Assembly (NCBI GenBank): GCA_964458255.1
Contig: CAYWHY010000069.1
Coordinates: 1-7,465 of the forward strand
Source: Suilimivivens sp964458255
GTDB taxonomy: Bacteria; Bacillota; Clostridia; Lachnospirales; Lachnospiraceae
Length of the DNA: 7,465 nucleotides
Direction: 5' to 3'
Shown: one piece after another, positions 1-6,360 of the stretch
Position numbering within the stretch: position 1 is the stretch's first letter
How the letters are laid out: the number at the start of each line of letters is the position of its first letter
Program-made: the position numbers and the translations under genes
Notes under the pieces: generated by a model
Told to the model about the DNA's origin: nothing
Database searches by the model: none
Seen by the model: the letters and a program-made list of their open reading frames with translations, nothing else

Positions 1-596
1 TTGGGGTATGGTCTGGTGGTTTCTGTCTGCTTTGCCCCAACGCCTGCACAAAATGTATAAGATGCTGGGCTGTACATTAACAACCATCCCAGGGGTAAAT
101 GTTATCACAGCAGTGAAGATTCTTGCTGAAATCGGTGATATCAAACGTTTTCCGAATGCTAATAAGCTGGCACAGTTCGCTGGTATAGCTCCGCTTCATT
201 TATCATCCAGCGGTAAAGGTAAAGATTTTGCTACCAAGCAAGGTAACAGAAGATTACAAGCTACAATTTATTTTCTTGCGGTTCAGATGATACAGGTATC
301 TTCCAAGGGTACACCAAGAAATCCAGTTGTACGAGCATACTACGAGAAACGTAAAGCTGAAGGTAAGACCAGCCAGCAGGCTTTGATTTGTATATCCAGA
401 CGGTTAATCAGTATTATTTATGGAATGTTAAAAAGCGGTACTGAGTACCGTATGCCAGTAGTGGAAAATACTGGCGAGAAGAAGTAGAAATAATGGCAAA
501 TATGTGATATTATTTTGAGCAGATGAAACAGTCGGCTTTGGGAAGTGTATTCATTTTTCGGGGTAGGGTCATCGGCTTGGATTATTATAATAGTAA
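1..596 (+). mobile_element. Right-hand part of an IS110-family insertion sequence (left part outside window)
   Basis: The 3' portion of an IS110-type transposase gene fills the start of the window, followed by about 110 bases without a convincing gene before the toxin-like frame opens at 597. IS110 elements lack conventional terminal inverted repeats and usually make no target duplication, so the right boundary cannot be fixed by eye; somewhere between the transposase stop at 487 and about 605 is the reasonable range. The bases 488-596 show no good coding frame and no strong hairpin. In some IS110-family members (the IS1111 group) the guide 'bridge' RNA lies downstream of the transposase, in others upstream; this window alone does not say which applies. 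Confidence 0.55.
2..487 (+). CDS. IS110-family transposase, C-terminal part (partial at left edge)
   Basis: This is the C-terminal Transposase_20 half of an IS110-type DEDD recombinase. The frame is open from base 2, so the ATG at 8 is probably internal; the N-terminal RuvC-like domain with the DEDD residues lies outside the window. The family hallmarks are visible in order: TIPGV in a helix-hairpin-helix-like segment (about residues 26-30 counted from base 8), the A-E-I-G-D-I-K-R-F-P block, A-G-I-A-P, the Ser-Ser-Gly-Lys-Gly-Lys segment (about residues 66-71, probably including the catalytic serine described for IS110 recombinases), K-Q-G-N-R-R-L, and the A-Y-Y-E-K-R plus G-K-T-S-Q-Q-A-L region close to the C-terminus. 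No stop or frameshift breaks this part, so the element may be intact. IS110 enzymes insert using a bridge RNA that pairs with target and donor. The neighbouring toxin fragment suggests that insertion or later rearrangement damaged the toxin gene. Confidence 0.88.
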   Translation, partial: WGMVWWFLSALPQRLHKMYKMLGCTLTTIPGVNVITAVKILAEIGDIKRFPNANKLAQFAGIAPLHLSSSGKGKDFATKQGNRRLQATIYFLAVQMIQVSSKGTPRNPVVRAYYEKRKAEGKTSQQALICISRRLISIIYGMLKSGTEYRMPVVENTGEKK

Positions 597-1031
597 AGAC
601 TTTATGTCAAGAGTGGTAAAACAACAGGTAAAGTATGGGATTACTCTAAACAGTTTGATGGTGAATTAGCCAACTTTAATGCTGGATATGAGATAAAAAA
701 CGTTATCGATGAAGATTTGTATTTAGTTCAATTTCACTCTAATGCTGAAGTAGGTAGTGGAAGAAGTTTGAAATATTGGACTACTTTTGATGAGGCAAAT
801 GGAATTAGTACAGTAGATGACTACATGAATCAAATGGCGTTATTGAGCAACTGGGGAGCAAGAGATAATGTATCTATTGCAAAAATACCAGCAGGAACAA
901 AGATTAAATATGCAATTGGAACTGCAAAGGAACAAATTGGAGCAATAGAATCAAGACATGGTGGGGGATTACAGATACTATTTGAGCAATTTGACGATGG
1001 CTGGGTTTTGGATACAAGACCGTTGCCGTAG
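597..1031 (+). pseudogene. Orphan C-terminal toxin domain of a polymorphic toxin (5' end missing)
   Basis: The frame is open from 597 (after TAG TAA at 591-596) to TAG at 1031, giving 144 codons with no in-frame ATG or GTG before the domain is well under way. A TTG at 717 is the first possible start, but it has no Shine-Dalgarno sequence and would discard protein-like sequence (G-K-V-W-D-Y-S, F-N-A-G-Y-E-I). The fragment therefore looks like the toxic tip of a larger secreted protein that has lost its delivery part. Visible landmarks are Y-W-T-T-F-D-E-A-N, A-L-L-S-N-W, the A-K-I-P-A-G-T strand, G-T-A-K-E-Q and a GGGLQ motif near the end. This order (WTT, LAL-like, vPaGt, GxAxxQ, GGGxQ) recalls TNT/ADP-ribosyltransferase-fold toxin domains that attack NAD or nucleotides, but this is recognition by eye only. 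The candidate immunity gene starts 12 bases downstream, the usual toxin-immunity arrangement. It could instead be a stored cassette for recombination into a full-length toxin gene. Confidence 0.55.
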
Positions 1032-1043
1032 AAAGAAGGGAAT

Positions 1044-1331
1044 ATGAATAAATATGATATATTAGAAGGAAAGTTGACAGCTATAAATGCATATATTGAT
1101 ACTATGTGCTTAGAAAGTAATGTTACAACAGAATATTTGAAACAATATAAGGAATATGTAAATAAATTAATTATTGCTATTCAAAATAGAACAATAAGAA
1201 ATTCAAATGGTGCTGTGATGGGACTCATTAGAGGTATTTCAGATTATGACGAACTCTGTGCCGATGATACTTTTTGGCAGTTAGTAACAGATGCAGACAA
1301 TTATTATTGTAATGAGTGTCAATCATTTTAA
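1044..1331 (+). CDS. Small acidic protein, candidate immunity protein for the adjacent toxin
   Basis: This gene encodes 95 residues. The ATG at 1044 is preceded by AGAAGGGAAT, an A/G-rich Shine-Dalgarno with good spacing, so it should be translated. I recognise no named domain. The protein is predicted to be cytoplasmic (no signal peptide, no membrane segment) and mostly helical, with an amphipathic first half and an acidic second half. The segment G-L-I-R-G-I-S-D-Y-D-E-L-C, then F-W near residue 80, and a Y-Y-C-N-E-C end look like a conserved core rather than random coding. Its position 12 bases after the toxin-like fragment, on the same strand, with a strong terminator behind it, is what one expects of a polymorphic-toxin immunity gene. 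The gene is intact although its toxin partner has lost its start, consistent with selection to keep protection against toxins of sibling cells. Function is inferred from context only. Confidence 0.6.
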   Translation: MNKYDILEGKLTAINAYIDTMCLESNVTTEYLKQYKEYVNKLIIAIQNRTIRNSNGAVMGLIRGISDYDELCADDTFWQLVTDADNYYCNECQSF

Positions 1332-1334
1332 TGA

Positions 1335-1344
1335 TGTCTCCACA
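1335..1344 (+). promoter_or_regulatory. Possible anti-terminator arm complementary to the terminator
   Basis: TGTCTCCACA, starting three bases after the candidate immunity stop codon, is the perfect reverse complement of TGTGGAGACA at 1422-1431, which forms part of the 3' side of the terminator hairpin at 1394-1442. The two pairings exclude each other, the geometry of an attenuator. The arms could instead be the short terminal inverted repeats of a 97-base insertion. Confidence 0.3.
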
Positions 1345-1393
1345 TTAAGGATATACAAAATTAAAACTTAAAATTGTTTCTTCAAAGATTTAG

Positions 1394-1442
1394 AACGCAT
1401 TGTTTTCATAGCACTTGGTGCTGTGGAGACAATGCGTTTTTT
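1394..1442 (+). terminator. Rho-independent terminator after the toxin/immunity pair
   Basis: AACGCATTGT (1394-1403) pairs perfectly with ACAATGCGTT (1429-1438), and CATAGCAC (1407-1414) pairs with GTGCTGTG (1418-1425) with one G-U pair. The three bases between the two helices can also pair (U-G, U-A, U-G), giving a 21-pair stem closed by a TTG loop. Six T residues (1437-1442) follow. It is well placed to end transcripts of the candidate immunity gene. There is no matching T-run on the other strand, so it should act on + strand transcripts only. Confidence 0.85.
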
Positions 1443-1915
1443 AGCCAATTATTTGTCTCTATATCATAAGTATTATGAATTGGATGATTTTGTTCCTCCT
1501 ACAGAAGAAGAATTTGTTATGAAACTTGTTCATAGTGCTTTATTAGACAGGAAATAAAAGGAAAGTTAGAAGACATTTATACGGAATTAGTGACTTCGGC
1601 ACCGGAAAAGGAATTGCAAAAGCGTATAGAAAGAAAATTGAACAGATGCGGTATTATGTATAGGGTATTTTCGAGAATAAAGGAAAGAAAATCGATAGAT
1701 ATAAAATTAGAAAAGAAATGGGAAAAATACAAATCAGAAGGTAAAAAAATTGAAGATTTCTGATGGTGACAAAGAAAAATATTTAGCGAGATTGTAGTGT
1801 TCGAAAAGTATTTTGCCCATCAATTTGGACAAACTCCATAGTACAGAATTTCATATAGAAAGAAATCTTTTAATAAAAATTTAAGAGATAAACGAAGAAA
1901 TTCACAATTATATTA
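1443..1915. other. Gene-free stretch with coding debris
   Basis: No intact gene is visible between the terminator at 1442 and the ftsH promoter. A frame from 1432 to 1557 encodes 41 residues (MRFLANYLSLYHKYYEL..., ending LLDRK), but its ATG lies inside the terminator and has no ribosome binding site. It is protein-like but unrecognised. It overlaps the RelA/SpoT-type fragment (listed separately). After 1763 only short frames remain. The DNA is AT-rich compared with the ftsH-uvrC-hprK block, fitting decayed acquired DNA. Confidence 0.6.
1536..1763 (+). pseudogene. RelA/SpoT-type (p)ppGpp synthetase fragment, truncated at both ends
   Basis: The frame between the TAG at 1533 and the TGA at 1761 reads K-L-E-D-I-Y-T-E-L, then R-K-L-N-R-C-G-I-M-Y-R-V-F-S-R-I-K, then K-S-I-D-I-K-L-E-K-K-W and G-K-K-I-E-D-F. 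The Y-R-x-x-S-R-I-K ... S-I ... K-L ... I-E-D pattern is the entry to the synthetase domain of RelA/SpoT-family alarmone synthetases, where the next residues should be a G-x-R-V strand carrying the start of the active site. Here the frame stops exactly after I-E-D-F, and I could not find the continuation in another frame, so most of the catalytic domain is absent. There is no plausible start codon either. Such proteins occur as stand-alone small synthetases and also as toxins of toxin-antitoxin or polymorphic toxin systems; which kind this was cannot be told. It is almost certainly inactive. Confidence 0.55.
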
Positions 1916-1951
1916 TTGATTTATGTTTTTTTTGTCTCTATAATCAATAAT
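1912..1951 (+). promoter_or_regulatory. ftsH promoter (sigma-A type) inside a 10-base inverted repeat
   Basis: A -35 box TTGATT (1916-1921) and a perfect -10 box TATAAT (1939-1944) are separated by 17 bases, which include a run of eight T. Transcription should begin near 1951, giving a leader of about 20-30 bases. The two boxes sit in a perfect inverted repeat, ATTATTGATT (1912-1921) and AATCAATAAT (1942-1951), a possible operator. It is not the CIRCE element of HrcA, and I see no tandem CtsR site. Confidence 0.8.
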
Positions 1952-1969
1952 GAAATTAAAAGGTCAGAT

Positions 1970-4171
1970 ATGGAGTTAAGTATGAACGAAAATAATTTAA
2001 ATCAATATGATCCCGGCAACGGAAACGGCGGGGCAGGTAATAACGGTGGAAACGGTTCAGGAAACGGCAATGGTGCAGGAGGAAAAGATCCCAAAAAGCA
2101 GAGCGTCATTTTACTTCTGATTGCATCCTTGGTTACGCTTCTTCTGATGAGCAGCTTTATGAATATGGTGGCGGGAGAAACTGAGAGGGAGCTTAGTTAC
2201 AATCAGTTTATAACCATGCTGGAAGAGGGCAAAGTAGAGTCCGTGGAAATTGCTGCAGACCGTATTCTTATTACACCTAAGACAGAGGAAAAAGCGGAAA
2301 ATATATCCTTGTTCATTTATGGTGGTTCGCCCAATATTACTTATTACACGGGCAGAATCGAGGAGGACGATACCTTGACTGCCAGATTGCTGGAGCATGA
2401 TGTGCCCGTAAAAGGACAGGTGGCAGACCAGTCAAGTATGATTATGAGCTTTTTACTGACATATGTGGTGCCTATTCTCCTTATGTGGGTGCTTCTGAGC
2501 TTTTTGTTCCGCAAAATGTCCAAGGGCGGCGGTCCCATGGGCGTGGGCAAAAGTAACGCGAAGGTTTATGTACAGAAAGAAACAGGTATTACCTTTAAGG
2601 ATGTAGCAGGAGAAGATGAAGCAAAAGAGTCCTTACAGGAAGTGGTAGACTTTTTGCACAATCCGGGCAAATATTCCAAAATCGGTGCGAAACTTCCCAA
2701 GGGAGCGTTGCTGGTAGGACCTCCCGGTACCGGAAAGACGCTGCTTGCCAAGGCAGTGGCAGGAGAGGCCAATGTTCCTTTCTTTTCATTGTCCGGCTCT
2801 GACTTTATTGAATTGTATGTAGGTGTAGGTGCTTCCCGAGTAAGAGATTTGTTCAAGGAAGCAACCAAGAATGCCCCTTGTATTATTTTTATTGATGAAA
2901 TTGATGCTATCGGCCGGAGTCGTGACAGCAAGTACGGCGGCGGAAACGAAGAGCGTGAGCAGACCTTAAATCAGCTGCTTTCAGAGATGGATGGTTTTGA
3001 TACATCCAAAGGTATTCTGGTGCTTGGGGCAACCAACCGTCCCGAGATTCTGGACAAAGCATTGCTTCGTCCCGGACGTTTCGACAGAAGAATTATTGTA
3101 GATAAGCCTGATTTAAAAGGTCGTGTGGCTATTTTGAAGGTACATGCCAAGGACGTACACTTGGATGACAGTGTAGATTTGGATGCAATCGCACTGGCAA
3201 CCAGTGGTGCGGTGGGTGCCGATCTTGCCAATATGATTAACGAGGCAGCAATCAATGCGGTACAGCACGGCAGAGAATATGTAAATCAAAAGGATTTGTT
3301 CGACGCAGTAGAGCAGGTTCTGGTAGGTAAGGAAAAGAAAGACCGCATCATGAGTCAGGAAGAACGCAAAATTGTTTCTTATCACGAAGTGGGTCATGCA
3401 TTAATCAGCGCCTTGCAGAAAAATTCCGAGCCGGTTCAGAAGATTACCATTGTTCCCAGAACCATGGGGGCCTTAGGGTATGTTATGCATGTGCCCGAGG
3501 AAGAAAAATATTTGCAGACAGAGGCAGAATTACATGACAGACTTGTAAGCCTTTTGGGCGGACGTGCGGCAGAAGAAATCGTATTTGGCAATGTGACAAC
3601 AGGTGCCGCAAACGATATTGAACAGGCAACTAATATTGCAACAAATATGATTACCCGTTTCGGTATGAGTAAGCGTTTTGGTCTTATGGGACTTGCAACG
3701 GTTGAAAACGAATATTTGGGCGGCGGTGCCCGCTTAACCTGTAGCGACAGAACGGCAGCGGATGTAGATACAGAGGTTATGGAAACGTTAAAAGCCTGCT
3801 ATGAGGAGGCAAAAGAGCTTCTTTCCGGCAACCGTGAACTTATGGATAAACTGGCAGCCCATCTGATTGAAAAGGAAACCATCAGTGGTAAAGAATTTAT
3901 GAAGATTTACCGTGCTGAAAAAGGAATTCCGGAGCCTGAAGAAAAGGAAGAGAAGAAAGAAAATTGCGAAGAGATTAAGACAGAAACACAGCCCGAAGAG
4001 ACTATGGCAGAGAAGCAGCCCGAAGAAACTTCGCAAGCAGATGCTCAGACAGAGGCAGAAGCGGAAGCTGAGACGGAAACAGAAGCTGAGCCGGTCGTTG
4101 CCAACGAAAGTGCGGCAGAGGACGATAATCGTCCCACAGGTCTTTTCTCAGGCACGCGCTCTGATTTATAG
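1970..4171 (+). CDS. ftsH: ATP-dependent zinc metalloprotease FtsH
   Basis: This is a membrane-anchored AAA+ protease that extracts and degrades membrane and regulatory proteins, working as a hexamer on the cytoplasmic face. Numbered from the ATG at 1970 (733 residues): Gly/Asn-rich start; membrane segments at about 46-66 and 157-180 flanking the external domain; Walker A GPPGTGKT 250-257; Walker B I-I-F-I-D-E ending D309-E310; second region of homology with arginines R370 and R373; zinc site HEVGH 472-476 with D549 as third ligand. The pore loop reads Y-V-G-V-G where F-V-G is usual. From about 655 a Glu/Gln/Ala-rich acidic tail of some 80 residues with a repeated QPEET makes it longer than the usual 600-650 residue enzyme. 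The TTG at 1916 is excluded because it lies in the -35 box. ATG 1970 (AAAGG upstream) and ATG 1982 (GGAG six bases upstream) are both possible; the choice changes four residues. It has its own promoter and terminator. Confidence 0.97.
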   Translation: MELSMNENNLNQYDPGNGNGGAGNNGGNGSGNGNGAGGKDPKKQSVILLLIASLVTLLLMSSFMNMVAGETERELSYNQFITMLEEGKVESVEIAADRILITPKTEEKAENISLFIYGGSPNITYYTGRIEEDDTLTARLLEHDVPVKGQVADQSSMIMSFLLTYVVPILLMWVLLSFLFRKMSKGGGPMGVGKSNAKVYVQKETGITFKDVAGEDEAKESLQEVVDFLHNPGKYSKIGAKLPKGALLVGPPGTGKTLLAKAVAGEANVPFFSLSGSDFIELYVGVGASRVRDLFKEATKNAPCIIFIDEIDAIGRSRDSKYGGGNEEREQTLNQLLSEMDGFDTSKGILVLGATNRPEILDKALLRPGRFDRRIIVDKPDLKGRVAILKVHAKDVHLDDSVDLDAIALATSGAVGADLANMINEAAINAVQHGREYVNQKDLFDAVEQVLVGKEKKDRIMSQEERKIVSYHEVGHALISALQKNSEPVQKITIVPRTMGALGYVMHVPEEEKYLQTEAELHDRLVSLLGGRAAEEIVFGNVTTGAANDIEQATNIATNMITRFGMSKRFGLMGLATVENEYLGGGARLTCSDRTAADVDTEVMETLKACYEEAKELLSGNRELMDKLAAHLIEKETISGKEFMKIYRAEKGIPEPEEKEEKKENCEEIKTETQPEETMAEKQPEETSQADAQTEAEAEAETETEAEPVVANESAAEDDNRPTGLFSGTRSDL

Positions 4172-4221
4172 TTGCTTCTTTAAAAATTCTGACAACAATG
4201 TTATTATAATAACGAACTCAC

Positions 4222-4257
4222 AAAAAGGATTCTTATGATCGTATAAGAATCCTTTTT
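4222..4257 (+). terminator. Rho-independent terminator of ftsH
   Basis: AAAAAGGATTCTTAT (4222-4236) pairs perfectly over 15 bases with ATAAGAATCCTTTTT (4243-4257) around a six-base loop. The stem ends in five T residues, and the A-run on the 5' side means it could also stop transcripts arriving from the other strand. It begins 50 bases after the ftsH stop codon, so uvrC should be transcribed separately. Confidence 0.85.
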
Positions 4258-4280
4258 ATAACACTTTTAGAAAGCGTAGT

Positions 4281-4432
4281 GTATACTTCTCTGTGATTTT
4301 CATAAAGAGGAATTTGCACCATGAAGATGAGAACTTAAAGCACAGGAGGGCTCATCCCGACTGTGCTTTTGCTTTAGGTCTCATCGGAATGTTTGGTGCA
4401 ACTGACTCTTTACGAAAATTACAGTGAAATAC
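4281..4432. repeat. Long imperfect palindrome with four nested helices (MITE-like or structured RNA)
   Basis: Almost the whole interval folds on itself. The outer arms 4287-4309 and 4406-4428 pair at 20 of 23 positions plus one G-U. Inside lie TTGCACCA (4314-4321) with TGGTGCAA (4394-4401), GATGAGA (4326-4332) with TCTCATC (4379-4385), AAAGCACAG (4337-4345) with CTGTGCTTT (4361-4369), and GGG (4348-4350) with CCC (4356-4358). A GTAT/ATAC pair can extend the outside. The breaks include tandem G-A mismatches (GA 4346-4347 with GA 4359-4360; GA 4310-4311 with GA 4404-4405). The innermost helix followed by TTTTGCTTT also resembles a terminator. TATACT (4282-4287) would serve as a -10 box, but no good -35 accompanies it. 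There is no meaningful open frame. I recognise no known riboswitch; a miniature inverted-repeat element is the simplest reading, a structured small RNA the alternative. Confidence 0.75.
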
Positions 4433-4477
4433 TTATTGTTCTAAAACATTTTATAAAAAGAAAAGAAAGGCCTTTTT

Positions 4478-6337
4478 ATGTTCGACATTCAGGAAGAATT
4501 AAAAAAACTCCCCAATTCCCCGGGAGTCTATATCATGCACGACGAAGCTGATACCATTATTTATGTGGGAAAGGCCATCAATCTTCATAATCGTGTGCGT
4601 TCCTATTTCCGCAAAAATATCGGCAGAGGACCACAGATAGACAAGATGGTAACATTGATTGCCCGATTTGAATACATTGTGACGGATTCTGAACTTGAGG
4701 CACTGGTTCTTGAGAATAATTTAATTAAGGAGCACAACCCCAAGTATAATACACTGTTAAAGGATGACAAAACTTACCCGTATATTAAGGTGACTTTGGG
4801 AGAAGCCTATCCGAGAGTTTTATTTTCGCGCTCCATGAAAAAAGACCGTTCCAAATATTTTGGACCTTATACCAGTGCGGCAGCCGTAAAAGATACCATA
4901 GAATTGATAAACAAGCTTTATCAGCTCCGTACCTGCAACAGAAATCTTCCGAGAGACTGTGGAAATGACAGAGCGTGTCTGAATTATCATATGAAGCAAT
5001 GTGTGGCACCTTGTCAGGGAAATGTTTCAGAGGAAGCATATCAGGAAAGAGTAAAGCAGGCGCTTGATTTTTTGAACGGTAATTATCAGAGTGTTTTAAA
5101 GGACTTGGAACAAAAGATGAAGCAGGCTTCCGAGGATTTGGAATTTGAGGAGGCAATCCGCTACAGAGATTTGTATAACAGCGTTAAGCAGGTGGCTTTA
5201 AAGCAGAAGATTACCGACAGTGACGGAGAAGACAAGGATGTCATTGCATTGGCAAGTGATGAGAACGATGCAGTAGTACAGGTCTTTTTCGTGCGTGGAG
5301 GTAAGCTTATCGGAAGGGAACATTTTTATATGAAGCACGTAGCGCAGACGCCGCGGGCACAGATTCTTCTGGATTTTGTCAAGCAGTTTTATGCGGGAAC
5401 GCCTTTTATCCCGAGAGAGCTTATGCTGCAGGAGGAAATTGAGGACGTAGAAATTTTGGAAAAGTGGCTCACCATGCGAAAGGGGGCCAGAGTTTATATC
5501 CGGGTACCCAAAATCGGTGCAAAAGAAAAACTCGTAGAACTGGCTGCTAAAAATGCCGCACTGGTCCTAAATCAGGATAAAGAAAGAATCCGGCGAGAAG
5601 AAGGAAGAACCATTGGCGCGGCAAAGGAAATTGCAAAACTTTTGGGACTTTCAGATGTAAACAGAATGGAAGCCTATGATATTTCCAATATCAGCGGCTT
5701 TGCCAACGTAGGTTCCATGGTAGTATACGAAAAAGGAAAGCCAAAGCGTAGTGATTACCGTAAGTTTCGCATTAAAACCGTGTCGGGGTCGGATGATTAT
5801 GCCTGCATGAGAGAAGTGCTCACAAGGCGGTTTACACACGGTATGGAAGAGCAGCAGGAACTGGCGGATAAGGAGATTGAAAGAGAATTCGGCAGTTTTA
5901 CCAAATTCCCGGACCTTATCATGATGGACGGAGGCAAGGGACAGGTAAATATTGCCCTTGGAGTGCTTGAAGAACTTCATATCAATATTCCGGTGTGCGG
6001 TATGGTAAAAGACGATAACCACCGAACCAGAGGTCTTTATTTTAACAACGGGGAGATACCTATCGACAGAGACAGTGAAGGTTTTAAGCTGATTACCAGA
6101 ATTCAGGATGAGGCACACCGTTTTGCCATTGAATACCATCGTTCCCTGCGAAACAAGTCACAGGTAAAATCTGTGCTTGATGAAATTCCGGGTGTTGGTC
6201 CTGCCAGAAGGAAAGCACTTATGAAGCACTTTAAATCGATTGATGAGATTAAAAATGCGGATGTGGAGACGCTTTCGCAGGTACCGGAGATTCCGCAGCA
6301 TATAGCAGAGGATATCTACGCATTCTTTAGGAAGTAG
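4478..6337 (+). CDS. uvrC: Excinuclease ABC subunit C (UvrC)
   Basis: UvrC makes the two incisions on either side of DNA lesions in nucleotide excision repair, after UvrA and UvrB have found the damage. The 619 residues match the family's usual length. Domains in order: GIY-YIG nuclease for the 3' cut (G16-V-Y, Y29-V-G, R39, metal-binding E79); four cysteines C153, C167, C175 and C179 spaced as in the iron-sulfur site of UvrC proteins, with an extra C161; a UVR motif that binds UvrB (about 205-240); the RNase H-like nuclease for the 5' cut (D401 in A-Y-D-I-S, D484 in M-M-D-G-G-K-G, D544, H547); and two helix-hairpin-helix motifs (I-P-G-V-G near 570, and about 595-617). The ATG at 4478 has AAAGG seven bases upstream; this lies within the perfect palindrome AAAGGCCTTT (4466-4475). 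No convincing promoter is seen, although TATAAA (4452-4457) could be a -10 box. hprK follows 174 bases downstream with its own promoter. Confidence 0.97.
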   Translation: MFDIQEELKKLPNSPGVYIMHDEADTIIYVGKAINLHNRVRSYFRKNIGRGPQIDKMVTLIARFEYIVTDSELEALVLENNLIKEHNPKYNTLLKDDKTYPYIKVTLGEAYPRVLFSRSMKKDRSKYFGPYTSAAAVKDTIELINKLYQLRTCNRNLPRDCGNDRACLNYHMKQCVAPCQGNVSEEAYQERVKQALDFLNGNYQSVLKDLEQKMKQASEDLEFEEAIRYRDLYNSVKQVALKQKITDSDGEDKDVIALASDENDAVVQVFFVRGGKLIGREHFYMKHVAQTPRAQILLDFVKQFYAGTPFIPRELMLQEEIEDVEILEKWLTMRKGARVYIRVPKIGAKEKLVELAAKNAALVLNQDKERIRREEGRTIGAAKEIAKLLGLSDVNRMEAYDISNISGFANVGSMVVYEKGKPKRSDYRKFRIKTVSGSDDYACMREVLTRRFTHGMEEQQELADKEIEREFGSFTKFPDLIMMDGGKGQVNIALGVLEELHINIPVCGMVKDDNHRTRGLYFNNGEIPIDRDSEGFKLITRIQDEAHRFAIEYHRSLRNKSQVKSVLDEIPGVGPARRKALMKHFKSIDEIKNADVETLSQVPEIPQHIAEDIYAFFRK

Positions 6338-6360
6338 TTAGTGCCGGGAAATGTTTTTGG

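Noticed and set aside
523..669. A 48-codon frame starting ATG at 523 between the transposase and the toxin fragment
   Set aside because: It overlaps the toxin-like reading frame in another phase, has no clear ribosome binding site and no recognisable sequence. It may be the IS end read through.
717..1031. TTG at 717 as a true start for the toxin-like frame
   Set aside because: There is no Shine-Dalgarno, and the frame is open and protein-like for 40 codons upstream, so a truncated longer gene is the better reading.
1333..1442. T-box or known riboswitch upstream of the debris region
   Set aside because: No T-box sequence (UGGNACCGCG-type) or other recognised riboswitch core is present, and no intact gene follows that it could control.
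1770..1916. A possible AraC-type helix-turn-helix remnant (F-E-K-Y-F-A-H-Q-F-G-Q-T-P, then Y-R-I-S-Y-R after a TAG at 1839)
   Set aside because: The F-G-x-T-P ... Y-R pattern is suggestive, but the match is short, interrupted by a stop and not supported by the sequence upstream.
1916..1969. TTG at 1916 as an upstream start for FtsH, adding 18 residues
   Set aside because: The TTG is part of the -35 box TTGATT, and the segment runs through the -10 box and the predicted transcription start. ATG codons at 1970 and 1982 have ribosome binding sites.
3912..4238. A 108-residue Lys/Arg-rich frame over the end of ftsH
   Set aside because: It is the out-of-frame reading of the Glu-rich FtsH tail (GAA/GAG repeats read as AAG/AGA). 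It has no ribosome binding site and no protein-like pattern.
5651..6139. A 162-codon minus-strand frame opposite uvrC
   Set aside because: It lies entirely within the well-conserved UvrC nuclease domain on the other strand and has no features of its own.
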